From contig SAJS01000024.1 of assembly GCA_004017535.1 (NCBI GenBank), positions 1-64,000 of the forward strand: DNA of 64,000 bases, read 5' to 3'. The position numbers and the translations under genes are program-made. This document shows, one piece after another, positions 27,658 through 35,730 of the stretch. Origin of the DNA: Mesorhizobium sp. GTDB taxonomy: Bacteria > Pseudomonadota > Alphaproteobacteria > Rhizobiales > Rhizobiaceae. Under the pieces are notes generated by a model that was not told the origin of the DNA, searched no databases, and saw nothing but the letters and a program-made list of their open reading frames with translations. How positions within the stretch are numbered: the stretch's first letter is position 1; each line of letters opens with the position of its first letter.

Positions 27658-27930
27658 TCACCTGTCGCAATTAATGGTTTTTGATTTGGCTCCAACAGCT
27701 GGCAGATATCGCCGAGAGTTCCGCAGAGAGCGTCGAAAGTTTTGGCCGCCTTCTTCCGCAGCCGCGCCTTGAGTTTTGAGCAGACCTGTCTTGATCGGGT
27801 TGAGATCGGGCGAGCATGGCGGCAGGATCAGGAGCCAGTGCCCCTTTGGCCAACCAGTGGGCGGCGCGTACCTTGCCGACAATCTGGGGTTCCGAACCCG
27901 ACAGTTGGTTTTCAACCCGACAGTGGCCCG
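27658..27930 (-). pseudogene. IS630-family transposase, C-terminal fragment
   Basis: The minus strand reads 'GHWLLILPPCSPDLNPIKTG', the conserved end of the DDE domain (usually 'PPYSPDLNPIE'), followed by the usual tail 'LRNSRRYLPAVGAKSKT'. The catalytic core is absent. Confidence 0.75.
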
Positions 27931-28209
27931 CCTCAGAGCAGGCTACCGCCCTTCGGAGCAGGCAAAAGCTAATCGAGGTTCGCGGGTTCCGGTTTGAGTG
28001 TGCAGGTCGCTGCGCGCCTGATCTTTCGGTCTGGCGGCACATGACAAAAACCCTCATTTTGGCCGACGATACCCGGTCAGGAGCGGGTATCGCAGTCGAG
28101 AAGCGACCCGAGCACGTCCACAAGATGTGCCGAGTTTGCAAGGTGTGTCATTGTTTCTGTCAACGTTCGAGCGACAGCGCACGACGAAACGTCTGGCATA
28201 CGCCTCGTC

Positions 28210-28225
28210 TGGCACGAGCCTCGCA
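28210..28225 (+). promoter_or_regulatory. Possible sigma54 promoter upstream of cspA
   Basis: TGGCACGAGCCTCGCA has a complete -24 element and GG-N10-GC spacing; the -12 element is TCGCA. No TGT-N10-ACA site was found within 150 bases upstream, so NifA control is not supported. Confidence 0.4.
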
Positions 28226-28362
28226 TATGTTGCAGTTGCTGCTGGAGATCAGGCGATCGAGTGGGCCTTGCTTTTCCGATTTTGCTGCGCCTAAAGTCTC
28301 GTGTACAAATCAGGCTGGCGTGAATGGCCTGCCTAAGTGCGACTTATTACAAAGGAATGGAT

Positions 28363-28575
28363 ATGGCGACTGGAACGGTGAAGTGGTTCAACAGCACGAA
28401 GGGTTTTGGTTTTATTCAGCCTGACAACGGCGGTCAGGATGTCTTTGTCCACATTTCCGCTGTTGAACGAGCGGGCCTGTCGACCCTTAATGAGGGCCAG
28501 AAGATCAACTACGAGGTGGAACAGGATCGCCGCACGGGAAAGTCCTCTGCAGGCAGCCTCAGCAAGGCTGGCTAA
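28363..28575 (+). CDS. cspA: Cold-shock protein, CspA family
   Basis: 70 residues, a single cold-shock domain. RNP1 'GFGFIQ' and RNP2 'DVFVHIS' are both intact. Start at 28363 ('[10 protein letters not shown]') follows AAAGGA at a suitable distance. It binds single-stranded nucleic acid and acts as an RNA chaperone. The C-terminus 'SAGSLSKAG' is less regular than in chromosomal paralogues. A stable hairpin terminator follows at 28720. Confidence 0.93.
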   Translation: MATGTVKWFNSTKGFGFIQPDNGGQDVFVHISAVERAGLSTLNEGQKINYEVEQDRRTGKSSAGSLSKAG

Positions 28576-28719
28576 CGGTCCGGGAAAGCCTTGGCAAGGT
28601 TTCGTCATCGCCGGAACGCATTGACGGCTCGAAACCCGGGCCGGAGCATGCAAGTTAATGCCGCGGCAGGGATTGCTGGAGCCATCATTAATTACTCTGG
28701 AAATGAGGCTCTTGGACGG

Positions 28720-28746
28720 GAAAGGCGGGGCTCATCCCCGCCCTTT
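28720..28746. terminator. Bidirectional hairpin terminator between cspA and mucR
   Basis: AAAGGCGGGG-CTCAT-CCCCGCCCTTT forms a long GC stem with A/T flanks on both sides, suitable for ending convergent transcripts. Confidence 0.7.
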
Positions 28747-28805
28747 GATTCCGCGCAGATTGGGCCTACGGCTGCTGCGCGTCCGGAACGACTGTTGATA
28801 CGGAT

Positions 28806-29276
28806 TTAGGCTGCGACCTTCTTGCGGGTCCGTTTCGCCGGCGCCGGGGCGGGGGCTTCCGGCTCTTTCGGTTTGCGGCCGAGTCCCATGGTCTTGGCCA
28901 AGGCGGAGCGCGCAGCGGCGTAATTCGGCGCCACCATGGGATAATCCGACGGCAGACCCCATTTGGCGCGATATTCGTCTGGGGTCAGACCATAGTGCGT
29001 CGCCAGATGGCGCTTTAGCGATTTGAATTTCTTGCCGTCTTCAAGGCTAATGATGTAGTCCGGTTCGATCGACTTTTTGATCGGGACAGCAGGTTTTTTT
29101 ACAGGCACAGGCTCTTCTGCCGGTATGAGTCCAGCCGTGCCGTTTAGAGCCCCGTGCACTTGGGCGATCAGGGCAGGAAGCTCCCCCGCCGGGACGGGGT
29201 TGTTGGAGACGTAGGCTGATACAACATCGGCAGTGAGCTCGATGAGGATGTCGGTCTTGTGGGGTTCTTCTGTCAT
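28806..29276 (-). CDS. mucR: MucR/Ros-family transcriptional regulator
   Basis: 156 residues; the start at 29276 follows GGAGAAG. The Ros/MucR core is clear: 'LEDGKKFKSLKRHLATHYGL' and 'TPDEYRAKWGLPSDYPMVAP'. The tail 'PAPAKRTRKKVAA' is basic. In the classical Ros zinc finger two Cys precede the His pair; here the equivalent segment is 'IISLEDGKKF', with Ser and Asp in place of Cys, while both His remain. M. loti Ros-like proteins that fold without zinc are known. MucR proteins silence AT-rich genes and control exopolysaccharide and symbiosis genes. Confidence 0.9.
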   Translation of the reverse strand: MTEEPHKTDILIELTADVVSAYVSNNPVPAGELPALIAQVHGALNGTAGLIPAEEPVPVKKPAVPIKKSIEPDYIISLEDGKKFKSLKRHLATHYGLTPDEYRAKWGLPSDYPMVAPNYAAARSALAKTMGLGRKPKEPEAPAPAPAKRTRKKVAA

Positions 29277-30170
29277 AAACTTCTCCGGGCAGCTTGAAAC
29301 ACAGTTGGGCGAAGTGTCGCTACATAGTGGCGGTTGCCGCTGAAAGCAAATGGATCGACGGGTGCGCTGCTCCTCCACCATTGAAGTCTCGGCGACGCAT
29401 CCCGTCATCGTCCATCGCTAAAGGCAGCGTATTGAATTATGGGAGCGGTCGCGCCCGCCCCACCATAGCGATACAGCAAGACAATCAAAAAAGCCGGTCT
29501 TTGCTTGGCCCCAAATCTTTTCTCCTTTCGTGAACGCTGAGCTGCCAAGCTGCTACAGTTCACCTCGCGGGGCAACCGTGCACAACACAGGAGTCGCCCG
29601 AGCGATACATTCTTCACTTGCCGCTTATCAGCGCTGGTGATTGCACTTTGCAGCCTGCCTCCGGACCCGCAGCGCTCACGCTGTTGGTTTTGCGCCTGCA
29701 GGCGTCGGAAGTCGGATCGCCGCAGCTAATTTCCTCAGGCGGACGAATTCAACAAATCGATTGTTTGGATCGAAGGCATCCGCACCATCGATGCCTCTAG
29801 AATAGGATCCAGCTACAATCACCGTGCTGTAATGGCAGGGACGGCCAGCACAAGCGCGACACGATCCGGCGGGTCCATCGCTGCGTTACGTATTCATGGC
29901 TACTGCATCGGGCGCTCGGTCGACCGCCTTAAGCCAGGTCGCCGCATTGCGAGACGGTGACCGGCGAGGGAGAGGGCGCTCTGGCAACGAAGCGAGGCGG
30001 GTGGCCTTGCGGGTGGCCGCGTGATGTCATCCGGCTCTCCTGCCGATCTCTGCCGGCCAGATCTGGAGCAACTGTTTTGCATAGATATGGCTCTCTTCAG
30101 GGGGCCATCTATGATGGGAGCCGAGCGCGTGTTCGAGCGGGGGAACAGGCTGCACATGCGCTGTGCCCAC
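29277..30170. other. Intergenic region, no gene seen
   Basis: About 890 bases between mucR and the end of the y4yS operon. AT-rich stretches near 29420-29540 are in keeping with a MucR target region. No convincing frame, repeat or RNA was found. Confidence 0.45.
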
Positions 30171-30713
30171 CTATTGCGATCGTGCTAACCTTGGTTGTTC
30201 GGACTTGCCGTTAAAGGCAAGCGACAGATTGAAGTTATGCTGCACCATCTGATTGCCTGGCTCGTTTTCGAGAGCTCGCCGATACAGGGCCTGTGCCGCG
30301 TCATGCCGCCCCTCAATGTCCAAAATCACGCCCTTCGCATTCAATGCACGTACGTTTCCTGGGGCTGCAACCAAGACGCTGTCGAGCACCTCAACCGCTT
30401 CGTGCGGGCGCTTCTGGCCCACCAAGGCATTTGTAAGTCGTATCGCCGCATCAACATTGTCCGGGTGCTGCTTCACCTCATCCCGCAAAGCCCGCTCTTG
30501 AACATCCTGACCAACTTCGCGCAAAATGCGTTCGCGCATAGCCGGATCGATTTGATCGGCGCTGAGCAACTCGGGGGAAGATGTCTCCTGCACGGAAAGA
30601 GCCGGCTTTTGCCAGCTGGCGCAACCGCCCAAAGGCAGAATGGCGAGTAGGGCAAAAAGAAGTGAGTTCCGGCGCAGAAACATAGGCGATGGAGAAACTG
30701 TATTACTATTCAT
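30171..30713 (-). CDS. TPR lipoprotein of the T3SS locus (y4yS homologue)
   Basis: 180 residues. Signal peptide with lipobox 'LLAILPLGGC' (Cys31). TPR-like repeats follow: 'VDAAIRLTNALVGQKRPHEA', 'VEVLDSVLVAAPGNVRALNA' and 'GRHDAAQALYRRALENEPGN'. It is last in the nopC-nopA-rhcD-rhcV operon, 53 bases after rhcV, the same place as y4yS in NGR234. A pilotin- or assembly-like role at the outer membrane is inferred from family and position. Confidence 0.82.
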   Translation of the reverse strand: MNSNTVSPSPMFLRRNSLLFALLAILPLGGCASWQKPALSVQETSSPELLSADQIDPAMRERILREVGQDVQERALRDEVKQHPDNVDAAIRLTNALVGQKRPHEAVEVLDSVLVAAPGNVRALNAKGVILDIEGRHDAAQALYRRALENEPGNQMVQHNFNLSLAFNGKSEQPRLARSQ

Positions 30714-30766
30714 ATTATCTCTCAGTTATCGGGGAGGCGCGTGGCGTTCAGTTAGGAAAGGTGGGA

Positions 30767-32830
30767 CTACTCTAACAATCCGCTGTTCGATCCGTGCGGG
30801 AGTGTGACGGATCCTGCGGGGCGAATTGTAAAGTCGGAGGCGAGGTCTTGATAAGACAGCACGGCGAGATCAATCCCGTTTCGCGTCAGAAAGCCGCGGA
30901 CGAAACGTCGGACATCCATCGACGTCAACAGAATAGGGCGGGTTTGACCCGGTTCTGCGTTCGAAAGGACCTGACGTATCTGTGATAGCATCGCTTCGCT
31001 TTGCCGATCCTCCAGTGCGAGATAGGGGCCTGCATCCGAATCTCGAACCGCGCCACGCATCACATCCTCGCTCTCGCGCTCGACGACCAAGGCGGACACG
31101 ATGCCCTCCGTGTTGGCATGGCGGTGGCAGATCTGTCGCTTCAAACCAGAACGGACATATTCCGTCAGGAGGGCAACGTTTTGCTCACGCTCGCTCCATT
31201 CGGCCAATGCCTCCAACACGAGACGGGTGTGGCGGATTGGGATACCTTCCTCCAGGAGGCGGCGCAGAACATCGGCAATCCGAGGAATCGGCGTCGTGCG
31301 TAGCACCTCTTTCACAAGCTCAGAATATTCCTGCTCCATTCGGCCCAGGAAATGTCGGGTCTCTTGGATGCCCACCAATCGCGGTGCGTAGCGGGTCAAC
31401 GCTGCATGGACGCGCAAGGCGAGGAGTTCGCCGGGAGCCCTATGCTCCGTGCCGGCGCCCGTAAGGGCCTTTGCAGGGGTATGTTCAACCGGGAGTCTGT
31501 CCGTTTTCGGCTCACGTCTAAGGGGGACACCGCTCGAGTCGACGTGCGCTACATCGGCTCGGAGCGTCATCTGGTTTGGATCTAAGGCGTCCTGTTCGAC
31601 TGGCACGCCCTCGACATCAATCCGGAATTGCGATGCAGGCAGCTGCTCGTCAACCAAGACAGGGATGCGAGGAACGATAATGCCCAGATCGGCTGTGACC
31701 AGGAGCGAAACGCGCCCAATATGTTTTTGCAATTCGGCTTGATCGACCGCCTGCATAAGATCTGGCGCTAGAAAAAATGCGATCGGGAATTCCTTCGCAG
31801 GCGCGGCTTGCTTAGGCTCCGCTGCAGTTCCACCTTTCGCATCGGCAGTGCCGGCGCCCAGCACATCAGCCTTGACAATGCTTGCCGCAGCGAACACTGC
31901 GGCCAGCATCAGAAAGACGGGGAGGGGAAACCCAGGAACGAACCCCATTACAACCAGGACGCCGGCCGCCAGTCGCAAGGCTCGAGTGCTGGCCGTGAGC
32001 TGACTGACCATTTCGGTACCGAGGTTGATCCTCGCCGTCCCAGTCACACGGGTGACGATGGTCGCCGCAGTAATGGAGAGCAGAAGGGCCGGAATCTGCG
32101 ATATCAATGCATCGCCTATCGTCAGCAGAGTATAGTGATGCAGTACCTCGCCGAAGGACATGCCCTTGGAGAGCAGGCCGATCGAAATTCCACCCAGCAT
32201 GTTGATGCAGATAACCACCAGCCCGGCGATGGAATCGCCCTTCACAAATTTCATCGCGCCGTCCATCGCACCATAGAGTTGGCTTTCCTTCTCTAATTCG
32301 GCGCGCCGCCGGCGGGATTCGTTGGCATCGATGTGGCCGTTGCGTAGCTCTGCGTCGACCGCCATTTGCTTGCCCGGCAGAGCATCCAGCGTGAAACGCG
32401 CCGCCACTTCTGCCACCCGTTCGGCACCCTTCGCGAGGACCATGAATTGCACCATGGTGACGACCAGAAATATGACGAAACCCACCACGATATTGCCTGA
32501 AATGACGAAATCGCCAAAAGTATGAATAATGCTGCCGGCCTCCCCCTCGGCCAGGATCAGTCGCGTCGTTGCGACCGTGAGCGCGAGACGGAATACAGTG
32601 GAAATCAAAATAACGCCGGGCAAAGAGGAAAAATCAAGTGGAGTACTGACATACAGGGCAACCATCATCAGCAGTATGGCCAACCCCATATTGAATCCTA
32701 TCAGGGCGTCGACCACCACGACCGGGATAGGCATGACCATCATCGCGACAGCCAGAAGCAGCATCAACGCAACCATTAAATCCGGGCTGGCCGGCGCACG
32801 CTTGATGAAGTCACGCAGGACGTTGGCCAT
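30767..32830 (-). CDS. rhcV: T3SS export gate protein SctV
   Basis: 687 residues of the FHIPEP family. Eight hydrophobic segments fill the first 320 residues ('LMVALMLLLAVAMMVMPIPV' onward), with the family motif 'VFRLALTVATTRLILAEGEA' and 'DALPGKQMAVDAELRNGHID'. The soluble C-terminal half is the cytoplasmic ring-forming domain that receives substrates from SctN. A ribosome site (AAAGGTG) precedes the ATG. Length fits SctV. Gene is intact. Confidence 0.96.
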   Translation of the reverse strand: MANVLRDFIKRAPASPDLMVALMLLLAVAMMVMPIPVVVVDALIGFNMGLAILLMMVALYVSTPLDFSSLPGVILISTVFRLALTVATTRLILAEGEAGSIIHTFGDFVISGNIVVGFVIFLVVTMVQFMVLAKGAERVAEVAARFTLDALPGKQMAVDAELRNGHIDANESRRRRAELEKESQLYGAMDGAMKFVKGDSIAGLVVICINMLGGISIGLLSKGMSFGEVLHHYTLLTIGDALISQIPALLLSITAATIVTRVTGTARINLGTEMVSQLTASTRALRLAAGVLVVMGFVPGFPLPVFLMLAAVFAAASIVKADVLGAGTADAKGGTAAEPKQAAPAKEFPIAFFLAPDLMQAVDQAELQKHIGRVSLLVTADLGIIVPRIPVLVDEQLPASQFRIDVEGVPVEQDALDPNQMTLRADVAHVDSSGVPLRREPKTDRLPVEHTPAKALTGAGTEHRAPGELLALRVHAALTRYAPRLVGIQETRHFLGRMEQEYSELVKEVLRTTPIPRIADVLRRLLEEGIPIRHTRLVLEALAEWSEREQNVALLTEYVRSGLKRQICHRHANTEGIVSALVVERESEDVMRGAVRDSDAGPYLALEDRQSEAMLSQIRQVLSNAEPGQTRPILLTSMDVRRFVRGFLTRNGIDLAVLSYQDLASDFTIRPAGSVTLPHGSNSGLLE

Positions 32831-33062
32831 CGAGACACCTTTGCAATCGGTTGAGACTTACTCTGCTGTTACGCCATGAAACGTGGCTTTCGAACTCCGA
32901 AGGCGCCTCAGCCTTGGCCAGCGCGTGACCCTGCATGAGAGCCACAAGCAGGCGCGAAATGGCTGGGCAGCAAATGTTTCCAACGCAGCCAGCTTGTCAG
33001 CACCGAGCGCGACAGGATGTTTGGCTGGCCATAGAGTGCTGCTTGATGGGGCCTGCGAGCTT

Positions 33063-33953
33063 TCAATATTGGAGAGCAGCAATGCGGCCATTCCTGCTCA
33101 GCAGCACACGGCTGTCCTCAATACGATCGACCACCCATCCATCAGCCAAAATGGCGCCGACAAAATACTTCTCGCTGTCGATGACAATATATGGTTGGAC
33201 CCCATGCCACACAGCTTCGACCGCGATTGCGGATGGCGCCTTCTCCTCTTTGATGAGCACTCCGTTCACCAGTGTTAGAGTACCCTTGGTGCGACGATCG
33301 AACGATTGCTGAAGCTTCTGCCAGCTGATGACCGATTCAGACGTGACGGTGCCTTCGGCGGTCACAACACCCTTTGCCGACCCAATCTTGACGTCGAGAA
33401 GACCCGCTCGATCGACTTCCTCCTGCAGCTCTTGGGCCGCTGCCTCCGTAAGTTCATTGTCAGCGCGGTGACTGATCGTTCTGGACGCGACTTCAGCCCG
33501 AAGTGAATTGGGGCTCGATCCACTTGCATTGCCAAGATAGGAGATCGTGCCTGAAAGCGCGCCGATCCCGAGTGAGCTGATTATGACCATGGCGAGCACA
33601 CCGATCGGTAGGCGCGGTATGCCGGTCGAACCAGGCGGCTCTGCATCCTGCACGGACAAAGCAATGGACATCTCGCCTACGAGCAGGACGACAGGAAGGG
33701 GCACAACAACGGACTGGCCTGCGGCGATATTCCGGTTGCCCTCGATACTGAGTCCGGGTGCAAGCGCCTCCAGTTCGATCGACTTGCCAAGAAGAGTTAC
33801 ACGAAGGTGATGCGGTGCCAGTCCCTGCTCGACAAAGACCAAATCGGCATCGAAGCCGCTGCCGATTAAACACTTTTGAAGATCCGTCTTGCCGGTCAGA
33901 CCGCAATAGTGCCCCGAACGCACTTCGAAACGGAGGGAAACGGCGTCATCCAC
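33063..33953 (-). CDS. rhcD: T3SS inner-membrane ring protein SctD (y4yQ homologue)
   Basis: 296 residues. An N-terminal cytoplasmic FHA-like domain (about 1-110) is followed by one membrane segment ('IGVLAMVIISSLGIGALSGT', about 118-137) and a periplasmic ring-building domain. This is the YscD/PrgH layout; in NGR234 the gene at this place is y4yQ. It should form the outer of the two inner-membrane rings with RhcJ. A perfect palindrome lies in the leader between nopA and this gene. Confidence 0.82.
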   Translation of the reverse strand: MDDAVSLRFEVRSGHYCGLTGKTDLQKCLIGSGFDADLVFVEQGLAPHHLRVTLLGKSIELEALAPGLSIEGNRNIAAGQSVVVPLPVVLLVGEMSIALSVQDAEPPGSTGIPRLPIGVLAMVIISSLGIGALSGTISYLGNASGSSPNSLRAEVASRTISHRADNELTEAAAQELQEEVDRAGLLDVKIGSAKGVVTAEGTVTSESVISWQKLQQSFDRRTKGTLTLVNGVLIKEEKAPSAIAVEAVWHGVQPYIVIDSEKYFVGAILADGWVVDRIEDSRVLLSRNGRIAALQY

Positions 33954-33977
33954 AGAGCATCTCTCAAACAGGATAGA

Positions 33978-34003
33978 AGCCGCATGGCAATTGCCATGCG
34001 GCT
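33978..34003. terminator. 26-base perfect palindrome between nopA and rhcD
   Basis: AGCCGCATGGCAA is followed directly by its reverse complement, giving a 13-bp stem. It lies about 70 bases after the nopA stop and 25 bases before the rhcD start. There is no strong T-run, so it may act as a partial terminator or 3'-end stabiliser that leaves nopC/nopA RNA more abundant than the rest of the operon. Confidence 0.6.
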
Positions 34004-34070
34004 CATTTCGGGACTACGTCGCGTCAATAAGGAGACGCGCTAGGGGGCAGTCTAAAACCCGCTTCCGACA

Positions 34071-34313
34071 TTACGAAACGCGTTCGTCGGCGGCCTTCTT
34101 GATGGTCTGGAGATTGGTCGTTAGAGTGCGCAACTGGACACTCCTTTTCGTCGCCTCCAAGCTAACATTGGTTAGTTCCTGCACTTGCGCCTGAAAAGCA
34201 GTAGCATCAGCTCCGCTTGTATTGCCGGGAGTGCCACTGTTAGTTTTATCGGTATTGCCGGCGCTACTGGTATTGGTATTGCCTGATTTTTTATTATTAT
34301 CAACTGCAGCCAT
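34071..34313 (-). CDS. nopA: Probable T3SS pilin/needle subunit NopA
   Basis: 80 residues from the ATG at 34313, which has AAAAAGGA six bases upstream (an ATG at 34319 is too close to it). The N-terminal half is Ser/Thr/Asn/Gly-rich and disordered; the C-terminal half ('AFQAQVQELTNVSLEATKRS', 'VQLRTLTTNLQTIKKA') is a helix like SctF/HrpA-type subunits. Position between nopC and rhcD matches other rhizobia. It would polymerise into the surface appendage. Small, divergent proteins, so assignment rests partly on synteny. Confidence 0.75.
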   Translation of the reverse strand: MAAVDNNKKSGNTNTSSAGNTDKTNSGTPGNTSGADATAFQAQVQELTNVSLEATKRSVQLRTLTTNLQTIKKAADERVS

Positions 34314-34385
34314 GATCATTCCTTTTTCTGTTGGAGTTGTGCCGTCAATAACGGCCTGTATGACCTCACGCCGGATTTTCCCGCG

Positions 34386-34715
34386 TCAGGCATCTTCTGT
34401 GTCATCCAAAGCTTCATCGGCCTCAGCCATCGCATCGTTCGCGAATTGGAACGCGAACGATCGCAGGATACTTTGGAAGGCTTCACTTTGTGCTGCAGAC
34501 TGTGAGTTGTCTTGAAGTTGATCATTTGAAACGGTCCGGTTATCCGCCCGATCGTTCCCGCCAGCTGGCTTGCCATCATTCCCACCAGCTGGCTTGCCAT
34601 CATTGCCACCAGCCGGCTTGCCATCACCAGAATGCTCGGATTTCGAATCCCCATGGCCCTTTCGGATCAAGGAAGTCCCGAGGTTGCCAACTCCACTCCC
34701 AATTGCTGCTATCAT
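34386..34715 (-). CDS. nopC: Probable secreted protein NopC
   Basis: 109 residues from ATG 34715 (GGAG six bases upstream; an ATG at 34730 is the alternative). The N-terminus 'MIAAIGSGVGNLGTSLIRKG' leads to an 8-residue repeat (GKPAGGND, three copies) and an acidic helical C-terminus ending 'MAEADEALDDTEDA'. First gene after the tts box at 34774, immediately upstream of nopA, as in NGR234/USDA257-type clusters. NopC is a T3SS-exported protein; the match here is by position, size and general character. Confidence 0.65.
   Translation of the reverse strand: MIAAIGSGVGNLGTSLIRKGHGDSKSEHSGDGKPAGGNDGKPAGGNDGKPAGGNDRADNRTVSNDQLQDNSQSAAQSEAFQSILRSFAFQFANDAMAEADEALDDTEDA
34561..34632. repeat. 24-base tandem repeat inside nopC
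   Basis: Three copies of CCAGCTGGCTTGCCATCATT plus four bases start at 34561, 34585 and 34609; the last copy has diverged. They encode the GKPAGGND repeats on the minus strand. Confidence 0.85.
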
Positions 34716-34773
34716 CAGGTACTCCGGCATTTGCCATTGGCGGCGACGTGTTAAAGGTTAACCTCGATCAAGC

Positions 34774-34802
34774 TAAGGGCGGGAGCTTTCGAGAACCTGA
34801 CG
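34774..34802 (-). promoter_or_regulatory. tts box for the nopC-nopA-rhcD-rhcV-y4yS operon
   Basis: On the minus strand CGTCAGGTTCTCGAAAGCTC followed by CCGCCCTTA. It matches the TtsI-binding consensus (GTCAG-TT-TCG-AAGCT) and lies about 60 bases before the nopC start. Confidence 0.88.
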
Positions 34803-35730
34803 GCTTTTGACAAAAACCGGCCAGCGCAAAAACGTATGCTCTGCAGGATGTTGCTCTCGCATCGAACAGTCGACCACGATCTCGGCTGTTCGGCCAATCC
34901 CGCCGTCCACGCATGCCGCGACCGAATGGCAGCCGCAGCAGCTCGTTTGCATCCTCGATGCTGTGGTGTCGAACAGGAGACACGGTCCACGTGCTGCATG
35001 ACCGCAATGACCGTATTCTTGCTGGCTCCACGGGCGCACGCAACGAGCAGGAACTCGGTCTTTGCATCACCATTCTCTCGCCTGCACATCACGGCCCGGC
35101 GCGGTGAGCTCATTGGCTTCGAGAAGGTCGGCGACCGTACGAACATGGGATGGTCTGCCGGCTTTGGGAGGCCGGTGCGGATCCTCTTCTCACCATATCG
35201 AAAGCTTGAAGCGGTCGGATTTTCTTGCCCTGTTCGTGAGAACTCCCATCGTCAGCTAATCGTCAGCCAAGCGGTCTATCTAGGCCGGCCGTGCCTGACC
35301 TTCGGATCCAAAGGTCCCGTCTCGACACTTTTTGTAACTATAGATCGAAATGGTTTCCCGCGCGATACGCAACGCACACGCTTCTCTGAAGCAAATGTGT
35401 GACTTTGTCGGTGGCGAACGAGAGGAGTGACGCCTCAATAAAATCGTCAGGCACGTGTCTAGGAAGGGGAGCTAGCCGAGTTGGTCTGATTTCATTCGCT
35501 GTTCCTGGAAATCGGCGGACTGAAGCGCTGATAATCTCAGGACATCGATGGCAACGTTGCGAAAGTCCTGTGAGCTCGGGCCAATCTTGGCCTGCTACTG
35601 AGAAGCACTTTGGCGGGAACATTACGCCGTCGCGGGTCTGGCTGACCGTGACGTTAACCGAAAGATGCCGCTGGTCTCGTCAGCCGCCAGCACAATAGCA
35701 GCACATTCTCGCCTACTACGGAGACGCAAT
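34803..35730. other. Divergent intergenic region holding two tts boxes' flanks
   Basis: Apart from the tts box at 35249, no gene is supported in the 900 bases before the effector start. Short frames exist on both strands without recognisable domains. The 450-base leader between the tts box and the effector is unusually long. Confidence 0.45.
35249..35279 (+). promoter_or_regulatory. tts box upstream of the 816-aa effector gene
   Basis: TCGTCAGCTAATCGTCAGCC followed by AAGCGGTCTA. The two TCGTCAGC halves are exact direct repeats 11 bases apart. About 450 bases lie between it and the effector ATG. Confidence 0.78.

Noticed and set aside
34071..34313. Reading the Ser/Thr-rich 80-residue protein as spurious
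   Set aside because: It has a good ribosome site, a helical needle-like C-terminus and the syntenic place of nopA behind a tts box.
34561..34632. Short regular repeats as a CRISPR array
   Set aside because: The units are contiguous without spacers and encode an in-frame peptide repeat.
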